Assembly: GCF_910585425.1 (NCBI RefSeq)
Contig: NZ_CAJUCP010000017.1
Coordinates: forward strand, 1 to 64,000
Reading direction: 5' to 3'
Origin: an uncultured Acetatifactor sp.
Lineage (GTDB): Bacteria; Bacillota; Clostridia; Lachnospirales; Lachnospiraceae
Length of the DNA: 64,000 bases
The position numbers and the translations under genes are program-made. Numbering within the stretch: the stretch's first letter is position 1; each line of letters opens with the position of its first letter. Positions 1 through 7,800 of the stretch are shown in pieces. The notes beneath the pieces were generated by a model that saw nothing but the letters and a program-made list of their open reading frames with translations, was not told where the DNA came from and ran no database searches.

Positions 1-91
1 AGAAGAACCGTGGGATTGTCTGGCTTCATAGTGCTACAAACTTTCAACTCACAAGAATGTATTATATTTATTAAAATATGTAAAATTATAG

Positions 92-126
92 AAAAAGGAC
101 TGCGTAAATTTCCGTGGTCTTTTTTA
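92..126 (+). terminator. Rho-independent terminator inside the integrated element
   Basis: A stem of about 13 base pairs (two or three G:U pairs) with an 8-base loop is followed by a run of T. It would end transcription of a gene entering from the left edge. Only a short tail is visible there: one frame is open from base 3 to a TAA at 72-74, too short to identify. The stretch 127-185 holds only the ribosome binding site of the next gene. Confidence 0.6.
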
Positions 127-185
127 TTGCCCAATTATAATTGACCACATAAAGAAATTTAGATATAATAAGGAGGACAACATAT

Positions 186-347
186 TTGACAAATAACAGT
201 ATCACAATTAGCAACATAGATTACAAAAACATATTTATTGATATAACTGAAAAACTATTTACCAGAGATTTGATTGACGGTGACGAAAAAATAAGGCTAT
301 TGAATATCATCAATAAGGATGAAAGTCTTTATAAGAAAATATCATAA
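186..347 (+). CDS. Small 53-residue protein encoded just upstream of the serine recombinase
   Basis: A TTG-started frame of 53 codons is preceded by a strong AAGGAGG ribosome binding site about 8 bases upstream and ends 17 bases before the recombinase start. The product is charged. Its C-terminal half (FTRDLIDGDEKIRLLNII) resembles the short helical SHOCT-type motif often found in small proteins, but this match is weak and by eye. The tight spacing suggests co-expression with the recombinase, perhaps as a directionality or accessory factor; that is inference. Base composition is A+T rich like the recombinase and unlike the chromosome to the right. Confidence 0.55.
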   Translation: MTNNSITISNIDYKNIFIDITEKLFTRDLIDGDEKIRLLNIINKDESLYKKIS

Positions 348-364
348 GATTAGGAGTGAATGAT

Positions 365-3300
365 ATGTGTAGAAAAGAATTATTAGAACAGGCACAACTT
401 AGGGCTGTTTATTATGCCAGGGTTTCCACAGAAGAAGAAAAACAGGTAAATGCACTTGCGAAACAGTGTGAAGAAGCGGAGAATTGCATATCATCTCACA
501 AATGGATATTAGTGGATAAATATGTAGATGAAGGAAAATCTGGTACTACGTCCAAAAAACGTGATGAATATAATAGGCTGTATGAAGATTTGGAACATGA
601 TAAGTTCGATGTGGTTGTTATAAAATCACAGGACAGACTTATGAGGAATGTAAAGGATTGGTATGTCTTCATTGATAAGATGACGAAGAATGGCAAAAGG
701 CTCTATTTTTATCTTGACAGTAAATGGTATGAATCGGATGATGCACTTATTACTGGTATCAAAGCGATTCTTGCAGAAGAGTACAGTAGAGAGCTTTCTA
801 AGAAGATTAATAATTCAAATAGGCGCAGACAACAAACAGGAGCGTCCATCATAACCAACGGTAAATTATGGGGATATGACCAGAAGGATGGTGAACTGAC
901 TATAAATGAAAAAGAAGCAAAGGTGGTTAGGCGTATATTTGAATTATATGTATCTGGACTTGGCTGCAGAGGTATCAGGAAGAAGCTAACAGAAGAGGGA
1001 TATTTGACAAGAAATGCTACTGAATTTGCAGAGACTACAATCAAAAGAATGATTAAGAATGAGAAATACAAGGGTACTGTGATATTCAATAAGCAGCATA
1101 AAGACTTTAATACAAAGAAGATTATACAAAATCCTCCGAGTGAATGGATTGTGCATGAAAATAGGATTCCTGCAATTATTGATTCTGTTATATGGGAAGA
1201 AGCTAACAGAATTATGGAAGGACGTTGCATAAAATCAGGTGGCAATAATCGTATAGACCAGAAAAAAGGTTATAACAAGTCCAAACATCCATTAGGGGGC
1301 AAGGTGATATGCGGTGAATGTGGAAAGGTATATTATAGGTCACACATAAAAAGCAAAGACCGTGTAAATTTCAAATATGTATGGCAATGCTCAACATATG
1401 TACAAAAGGGCAGAATCCATCCTTGGAAGAAAGCAAATATCAAATATGACAATCCTAAAGACTGGGTAGGCTGTGACGGAATTAATCTGGAAGATGACAA
1501 GCTCATGCAACTTATGAATGATATAGCAGATAATTGTTCCTTAGACATAGAATTTATCATTGATAAAATGGCCGAATATGTATCTAAGCTATTTGAGTCA
1601 GCTGACAGCCTAAATAATATAGAAGAAACCCAAAAGGAGATTAATAAAATAAATAGCCAGAAAAGTTTCTTGCTAGATAAGTACATAAATGGTGTAATCA
1701 ATGATTCTGATTATATGAAAAAGAGCCGTGAACTGGATTCCAAATTGGATGTATTGAATGAGAAGATGGAGCAGTTGGAGAAATCGGAAGAGACAAAAGC
1801 CGATATGAAAAGCAAACTGAATAGAATAAAGGATGAATTGCGGAATGGTATCATAGATGAAGAGAAGACTATCTTCATTATGGATAGAGTGAAACAGATA
1901 ACGGTGCATAATGACCATTTGGATATTGAATTAGAGTTTATTGGCAACGTAGTGGCAAGCGTGGCTGAGGACAAAACTCTAAAAGTGGTCAATGCCAGAC
2001 CGGATAGACCTGTGCGTGGAGCTTGCGGCCGTGGACTACGACAGCCTGAAGAGCAGGGCGAAGGCCGAATCCAGCGCGGAGATCCGAGGACGGGTGGAGC
2101 GTGCCAGGCGGATTCAGGAGGAGAGGTTCCGAGGGACGTCTACCCGCTTCAACGGGGATATCGAGGTGTCGGCCATGGAGCGGTACTGCGGGCTGGGGGA
2201 GGAGCAGCAGCGGTGCATGGAGCGGCTTTACGGCTCCCTGCAGCTCTCCGCCAGGGCCTACCACCGCATCCTGCGGGTGGCCCGGACCATAGCGGATCTG
2301 GAGGGAGCGGAGGAAATCGGGACGGCCCATCTGATGGAGGCCTCCTACTACCGGCCCTCCATGGAATACTGGGGGAATTGAGGGGAAAGTCGGAAATATG
2401 CCAGAGAAAGGCCGGAAAAAGACCGGGAACAGGCCAGAGGCAGAACTGCGCTCCCGGCCAGTGGAACAGGAGCGCCGTGCCCGGCAGAAAGGAAAACGAT
2501 ATGAACCGGAATGAGTGGAAAGAACGGGAAGCGGTCTATACATGCTGGCTGTGCAACTTCCCGGATATGGGAAATAAACAGCTGCACAGGCTCACGGAGC
2601 TTTGCGGCGGGCCGGAGGCGGCCTACCTGGCGGACAAGGAGAAATGGGGCCAGGTGCTGAACCCCAGACAGGTGCAGAGCCTTGCCCGGTATACCGCCGC
2701 CTGGAAGCCGGAAGCAGAATACCGCAAAATGAAAGAGCAGGGCATCCGCCTGGTGACCATGGGGGACGAGGGATACCCCAGACGGCTGAAAGACATTCCT
2801 GACGCGCCCTACGGCCTGTTTGTCCGAGGAAGGCTGCAGACGGATGATGCCCCGGCGGTGGCGGTCATCGGCGCCAGGGAATGCTCCGAGTACGGCAGAT
2901 ATGTGGCGAAATGCCTGGGGGCCACTTTGGGGCGGCGGGGCATAACCGTGGTCAGCGGTATGGCCAGGGGCATCGACGGCATCAGCCAGGAGGCGGCCCT
3001 GGAGGCGGGCGGCAATTCCATCGGGGTGCTGGGCTCCGGCGTGGACATCTGCTATCCTGCCCAGAACAGGCCGATTTACGAAAGGCTGATAAGGACAGGG
3101 GCAGTGATCTCCACCTATCCCCTGGGGACGCCCGCCCTTCCCCGGAACTTTCCGCCCAGGAACCGCATAGTCAGCGGCCTGGCGGATGCGGTGGTCGTGG
3201 TGGAGGCCAGGGCCAAGAGCGGGACGCTGATCACCGTGGACATGGCGCTGGAGCAGGGCAGGGAGGTGTACATCGTCCCGGGCCGGGTGACGGACAGGCT

Positions 3301-3682
3301 GAGCGACGGCTGCAATCGCCTGGTGAAGCAGGGGGCCGGAATCGTGCTCAGCCCAGAGAGCTTCCTGGAGGAGATCTGGCAGCTTTGGGAGACGGGGAAA
3401 AAGGCGGCCGGTGCCGGACAGGGAGGGAAAGCCGACTGTAAGGGGGCCAATGCCTTTCTGGAGCGGCCGGACACGGCAGGCCTGCCGGAGGAGCTGGCGC
3501 GGGTGGCCGATGTGCTGGACTTCGACGCCAGGTCCCCGGAGGAGATTCGACAGCGCCTGTGGGACAGATACCCGGAGAAGCCATATCCGGAGAAGCAGAT
3601 CGTAGCCTGCCTGATGCAGCTTTGCATGGAGGATCTGGCAATCCAGGTGAGCCCGGGACGGTTCTGCTGCAGGAGGGGCTGA
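365..3682 (+). CDS. Large serine recombinase whose reading frame runs on through comM' into dprA
   Basis: The first ~540 codons (365 to about 1990) encode a large serine integrase. The resolvase catalytic domain holds the nucleophile Ser21 in YYARVS. It is followed by a recombinase domain, a zinc ribbon with paired cysteines (near residues 320-375) and a long coiled coil (about 410-490). ATG 365 is chosen because AGGAG lies 8 bases upstream; GTG 356 is an alternative. No stop codon occurs before the element/chromosome junction. The frame crosses the comM remnant out of phase and then joins dprA in phase, ending at 3682. Residues after about 542 are therefore not recombinase. Whether this long chimera is made, or the recombinase terminates another way, cannot be told. 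A+T-rich codon use contrasts sharply with the right-hand part. Confidence 0.8.
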   Translation: MCRKELLEQAQLRAVYYARVSTEEEKQVNALAKQCEEAENCISSHKWILVDKYVDEGKSGTTSKKRDEYNRLYEDLEHDKFDVVVIKSQDRLMRNVKDWYVFIDKMTKNGKRLYFYLDSKWYESDDALITGIKAILAEEYSRELSKKINNSNRRRQQTGASIITNGKLWGYDQKDGELTINEKEAKVVRRIFELYVSGLGCRGIRKKLTEEGYLTRNATEFAETTIKRMIKNEKYKGTVIFNKQHKDFNTKKIIQNPPSEWIVHENRIPAIIDSVIWEEANRIMEGRCIKSGGNNRIDQKKGYNKSKHPLGGKVICGECGKVYYRSHIKSKDRVNFKYVWQCSTYVQKGRIHPWKKANIKYDNPKDWVGCDGINLEDDKLMQLMNDIADNCSLDIEFIIDKMAEYVSKLFESADSLNNIEETQKEINKINSQKSFLLDKYINGVINDSDYMKKSRELDSKLDVLNEKMEQLEKSEETKADMKSKLNRIKDELRNGIIDEEKTIFIMDRVKQITVHNDHLDIELEFIGNVVASVAEDKTLKVVNARPDRPVRGACGRGLRQPEEQGEGRIQRGDPRTGGACQADSGGEVPRDVYPLQRGYRGVGHGAVLRAGGGAAAVHGAALRLPAALRQGLPPHPAGGPDHSGSGGSGGNRDGPSDGGLLLPALHGILGELRGKSEICQRKAGKRPGTGQRQNCAPGQWNRSAVPGRKENDMNRNEWKEREAVYTCWLCNFPDMGNKQLHRLTELCGGPEAAYLADKEKWGQVLNPRQVQSLARYTAAWKPEAEYRKMKEQGIRLVTMGDEGYPRRLKDIPDAPYGLFVRGRLQTDDAPAVAVIGARECSEYGRYVAKCLGATLGRRGITVVSGMARGIDGISQEAALEAGGNSIGVLGSGVDICYPAQNRPIYERLIRTGAVISTYPLGTPALPRNFPPRNRIVSGLADAVVVVEARAKSGTLITVDMALEQGREVYIVPGRVTDRLSDGCNRLVKQGAGIVLSPESFLEEIWQLWETGKKAAGAGQGGKADCKGANAFLERPDTAGLPEELARVADVLDFDARSPEEIRQRLWDRYPEKPYPEKQIVACLMQLCMEDLAIQVSPGRFCCRRG
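1981..2015. other. Element/chromosome junction (att site) within comM
   Basis: Base composition and homology switch here from the A+T-rich recombinase gene to G+C-rich chromosomal sequence coding for the ComM motif around DRIDL. Large serine recombinases recombine at short att sites, so the crossover core should lie within or just beside these bases. The other att site and the comM 5' part must lie left of the window. The exact core cannot be fixed without the other end. Confidence 0.6.
1992..2381 (+). pseudogene. comM: 3' fragment of comM (YifB, Mg-chelatase-like ATPase), cut by element insertion
   Basis: The fragment codes for about 129 residues matching the C-terminal end of ComM/YifB family proteins. 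It begins at the DRIDL motif that follows the ATPase core, runs through the helical segment around RVERARRIQEERF and ends with the C-terminal Mg-chelatase domain (LSARAYHRILRVARTIADLE). Intact proteins are about 500 residues, so roughly three quarters, including Walker A and B, is missing. ComM is a hexameric helicase that helps branch migration during natural transformation. Its location just before dprA matches the usual yifB-dprA order. The ATG at 1992 is fortuitous. Excision of the element could restore the gene. Confidence 0.85.
2501..3682 (+). CDS. dprA: DNA-processing protein DprA (Smf)
   Basis: A 393-residue DprA/Smf protein. It binds incoming single-stranded DNA during natural transformation and loads RecA. 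An N-terminal helical domain is followed by the Rossmann-like core (about residues 110-310) with IGARECSEYG, VVSGMARGID, GVLGSGVDICYP, FPPRNRIVSGL and the SGTLITVDMALEQGREV segment. A small C-terminal winged-helix-like domain ends the protein. ATG 2501 is preceded by AAGGAAA at good spacing. The same frame is open upstream through comM' into the recombinase, so the natural start rests on this ribosome binding site and on homology. The usual GIDxxAH motif reads GIDGISQ here. Confidence 0.92.
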   Translation: MNRNEWKEREAVYTCWLCNFPDMGNKQLHRLTELCGGPEAAYLADKEKWGQVLNPRQVQSLARYTAAWKPEAEYRKMKEQGIRLVTMGDEGYPRRLKDIPDAPYGLFVRGRLQTDDAPAVAVIGARECSEYGRYVAKCLGATLGRRGITVVSGMARGIDGISQEAALEAGGNSIGVLGSGVDICYPAQNRPIYERLIRTGAVISTYPLGTPALPRNFPPRNRIVSGLADAVVVVEARAKSGTLITVDMALEQGREVYIVPGRVTDRLSDGCNRLVKQGAGIVLSPESFLEEIWQLWETGKKAAGAGQGGKADCKGANAFLERPDTAGLPEELARVADVLDFDARSPEEIRQRLWDRYPEKPYPEKQIVACLMQLCMEDLAIQVSPGRFCCRRG

Positions 3683-3728
3683 GAGGCCGCCCTGAGTCCT
3701 TGCTGCCCCGCGGAACGCCCGGTTAGGG

Positions 3729-3757
3729 TTGCTTTTTCAAGTGCTTTCGTTTATATT
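3729..3757 (+). promoter_or_regulatory. Sigma-A-type promoter for ispG-polC
   Basis: TTGCTT and TATATT separated by 17 bases lie 52 bases upstream of the ispG ATG in the dprA-ispG gap. Nothing else is recognised in the gap. It gives ispG-polC its own transcription start. Confidence 0.55.
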
Positions 3758-3809
3758 AGAATGTATGGAAAAAGCCGTGAGGCGATAGATTCTGAAAAAG
3801 GAGGCGGCC

Positions 3810-4862
3810 ATGCACAGGGAGAAGACGAGAGTAGTACAGATAGGCGACAGAAAAGTAGGGGGAGGCAATCCGATCCTGATTCAGTCCATGACCAACACCA
3901 AGACCCAGGACGTGGCCGCCACCGTGGCCCAGATCCTGGCGCTGGAGCAGGCGGGCTGCGAAATCGTGCGCTGTACGGTGCCGGACATGGAGGCCGCGAA
4001 AGCCCTTGCGGAAATCAAGAAGCAGATACACATCCCCCTGGTGGCGGACATCCACTTTGACTACAGGATGGCCATCGCCTCCATGGAGAACGGGGCGGAC
4101 AAAATCCGCATCAACCCCGGCAACATCGGCGGCCCCGACAAGGTGCAGGCTGTGGTGGCCACGGCGAAGGAGCGGGGCATCCCCATCCGGGTAGGGGTCA
4201 ACAGCGGCTCCCTGGAGAAGGCATTGATAGAAAAATACGGCGGCGTCACCGCGGAGGGCATCGTGGAGAGCGCCCTGGACAAGGTGGCCATGATAGAAGA
4301 ATTTGACTATGAGAATATAGTTATAAGCATCAAATCCTCGGATGTGCTCATGTGCGTGAAGGCCCACGAGCTGCTGGCGGCCCGGACGGATTATCCCCTC
4401 CATGTGGGGATCACCGAGGCCGGGACTGTGTGGAGCGGCAATATCAAATCCTCCATCGGCCTGGGCCTGATCCTCCACCAGGGTATCGGCGATACCCTCC
4501 GGGTGTCCCTGTCGGGAGACCCTGTGGAGGAAATCAGGTCGGCGAAGCTGATTTTGCGGACGCTGGGCCTGCGGGGAGGCGGCATCGAGGTGGTGTCCTG
4601 CCCTACCTGCGGCAGGACCAGGATAGACCTGATCGGCCTGGCGGCCAGGGTGGAGCGGCTGGCGGCGGACTATCCCCTGGACATCAAGGTGGCTGTCATG
4701 GGCTGTGCGGTGAACGGCCCCGGGGAGGCCAGGGAGGCCGACCTGGGAGTGGCAGGCGGAGCGGGAGAGGGGCTCCTGTTCAAAAAAGGGGAGATTCTGC
4801 GCAAGGTTCCCGAGGAGCAGCTGTTGGACGCGTTGAAGGAAGAGCTGGATAACTGGAAATGA
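3810..4862 (+). CDS. ispG: 4-hydroxy-3-methylbut-2-enyl diphosphate synthase (flavodoxin), IspG/GcpE
   Basis: This 350-residue enzyme of the non-mevalonate isoprenoid pathway converts MEcPP to HMBPP by reductive dehydration. The N-terminal TIM barrel (about 1-245) is followed by the iron-sulfur domain. The cluster ligands are visible as Cys264 and Cys267 (SCPTCGRT) and Cys299 (MGCAVNGPGEA), with the conserved Glu just after. The length suits the bacterial two-domain form. ATG 3810 has AAAGGAGG upstream. The stop overlaps the polC start by four bases, so the two are translationally coupled. In related clostridia ispG usually follows dxr and rseP; here neither is upstream. Confidence 0.95.
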   Translation: MHREKTRVVQIGDRKVGGGNPILIQSMTNTKTQDVAATVAQILALEQAGCEIVRCTVPDMEAAKALAEIKKQIHIPLVADIHFDYRMAIASMENGADKIRINPGNIGGPDKVQAVVATAKERGIPIRVGVNSGSLEKALIEKYGGVTAEGIVESALDKVAMIEEFDYENIVISIKSSDVLMCVKAHELLAARTDYPLHVGITEAGTVWSGNIKSSIGLGLILHQGIGDTLRVSLSGDPVEEIRSAKLILRTLGLRGGGIEVVSCPTCGRTRIDLIGLAARVERLAADYPLDIKVAVMGCAVNGPGEAREADLGVAGGAGEGLLFKKGEILRKVPEEQLLDALKEELDNWK

Positions 4863-7800
4863 TGACAAAAGCGAAACCATTCTTTGAAGTATTCCCCTCC
4901 CTGGAGCTGAAGGGGACTTTGCACGACAAGCTGGAGCAGACGGCGGTGGAGCGGGTGTCCGCCACGAAACAGAAGGACAGACTATCCGTCTACCTGTTCA
5001 GCACCAGATTGCTGCCCAAAGAGGACATCTGGGCAGCGGAAAAGGCGATCAAATCCCAGCTTTTTCCCCATGCTTTTTTGACAGTGCGGATATTCGAGCG
5101 CTTCGAGCTCTCCTCCCAGTATACCCCGGAGAACCTGATGGAGGCCTACCGGGAGAGCATCCTGGCGGAGCTGAAAGAGTACAGCCATGTGGAGTACAAT
5201 GCATTCCGCACGGCGCAGATTACTTATCCGGAGTCCGGGCGGATCCGGCTGACCATTGACGATACGGTGATGAACCACAGCAAGGAGCCGGAGCTGATCC
5301 GGGTGCTGGAGAAGATACTGGTGGAGCGCTGCGGCCTGACGGCAGGCGTGGAGGTAGGCTACAGAGAGGCGGCGTCCGGCAGGTTCGCCGAGGATGACGA
5401 GCTGCGGCTCCAGATGAAGGTCAACGAGATCTTCCTGCGGGCGAAGGCCAGCGGGGCCTACGGGGAGGGGCAGTCCGGACAGACGGCCCCGGGAGGCGGA
5501 TTCGCCAAGGGCCGGGGTGGCCCGGGGGGAGACCGCCGGGGGGCAGACGCCAAGTCCGGCGGCTTCCCGGCCGGAGGCGCCGCAAAGGGCAACGGCTTCG
5601 CCCCCGGAGAGAGGAGCGGGGACGGCGGAAACGGCTTCGGTGGGAGAGCGGATGCTCCGGGAGACGGCAGCGGAAACGGAAAAAAGGCATTCCAGCGCGA
5701 TTTCAAGCGGGGCGAGTTCCGCAGAGGCGACCGTCCCTTAAAGCAGTCCGACAATCCCGATGTGATCTACGGAAAGGATTTCGAGGAGGAACCCATCCCC
5801 ATCGACGAGATCATCGGCGAGGTGGGGGATGTGACCATCCGCGGCAAGGTCCTGAAGACGGACAGCCGTGAGATCAGGAACGAGAGGACGATAGTCATAT
5901 TCGATGTGACGGATTTCACGGACACCATGACCGTGAAGCTTTTCACCAAGACGGAATTCGTCAAGGAGCTTCTGGGAAGCCTGAAGCCCGGCACCTTCGT
6001 GAAGCTCAAGGGCGTGGCCACCTTGGACAAATTCGACCATGAGCTCACCATAGGCTCCCTCACAGGCATCAAGAAGATACCCAATTTCGTCAAGGTCCGC
6101 TCCGACACTGCCGCCCATAAACGGGTGGAGCTGCACTGCCATACCAAGATGAGCGACTTCGACGGCGTCTCCGAGGCCAAGGACATCGTGAAGCGGGCCT
6201 ACGGGTGGGGCCATCGGGCCATCGCCATCACGGACCACGGCGTGGTGCAGGGCTTCACGGATGCCTACCATGTGTGGGAGGACCTCTGGAAGGCAGAGAA
6301 GGGGAAATGTAAGGACCAGGGGAAGGAGCCCCCGGATAAGCAGGACTTTTTCAAGGTCATCTACGGCGTGGAGGCCTATCTGGTGGACGATCTGAAGGAA
6401 ATCGTCACCGGGGACAGGGGCGGGACTCTTGCCGATGACTTTGTAGTCTTCGACATCGAGACCACGGGCTTCTCCCCGGTGAACAACCGGATCATCGAAA
6501 TCGGCGCGGTGAAGGTCTGCGGCGGCCAGGTGACGGAGCGGTTCTCCACCTTCGTGAACCCCCAGGTGCCCATCCCCTTTGAGATAGAGAAGCTCACTGG
6601 TATCCGGGACGACATGGTGACGGACGCTCCATTGATTGCGGAGGTGCTGCCCCGGTTCCTGGAGTTCTGCCGGGGCGCAATCCTGGTGGCCCACAACGCG
6701 GGCTTCGACATGAGCTTCATGCTGGAGAATGCCAGGAGACAGGAACTGCCCATGGAACATACCTATGTCGATACCGTGGGCATCGCCAGGGTGCTGCTGC
6801 CGAACCAGGCCAAGCACACCCTGGACGCGGTGGCGAAGACCCTGAACATCTCCCTGGAGAACCATCACCGGGCGGTGGACGACGCGGAGTGCACGGCGTG
6901 GATTTTCGTGAAGCTCATCCAGATGCTGGAGGAAAAGGACATCCATACGTTGGCGCAGCTAAACGCTCTGGGAGCCGCCAGCGCGGATTTGGTGAAGAAA
7001 TCGCCCACCTACCATGCCATTATTCTGGCTAAGAACGATTTGGGCCGCATCAACCTCTACCGCCTGGTGACGGAGTCCCACCTGACCTATTACGCAAGTA
7101 GGCACCCCAGGATTCCCAAGAGCCTGATTCAGAAGTACAGGGAGGGACTCATATTGGGGAGCGCCTGTGAGGCCGGGGAGCTCTACCGGGCCTTGCTGGA
7201 CGGCCAGAGCGACATGCAGATCGCCAGGATAGTGAACTTTTATGACTATCTGGAGATCCAGCCCACGGGCAACAATAAATTCATGATAAAATCCGACCGG
7301 ATACGGAATATCGATTCCATGGAGGACATCCAGGAGATGAACCGGCGCATCGTGAAGCTGGGGGAGCAGTTCCACAAGCCCGTGGTGGGCACCTGCGACG
7401 TGCATTTCCTGGATCCGGAGGACGAGGTGTACCGCCGCATCATCATGGCGGGCAGGGGCTTCGAGGACGCCGATGAACAGGCGCCCCTGTTCCTGCACAC
7501 CACGGAGGAGATGCTGGAGGAATTCGATTACCTTGGAAGCGATAAGGCCTATGAGGTCGTAGTGAAAAATACCAACATGATAGCGGACATGGTGGAGGTC
7601 ATAGCGCCGGTGCGGCCGGACAAATGCGCCCCCGTCATCGAGGACAGCGACAAGACGCTGACCAAGATCTGCTACGACAAGGCCCATGAGATCTACGGGC
7701 CGGAATTGCCGGAAATCGTGGAGGCGAGGCTGAAAAAGGAGCTCCATTCCATCATCACCAACGGCTTCGCGGTGATGTACATCATAGCGCAGAAATTAGT

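Noticed and set aside
1..143. Frame open from the left edge to a TGA at 141-143
   Set aside because: It passes through the terminator stem and has no recognisable sequence; probably chance in A+T-rich DNA.
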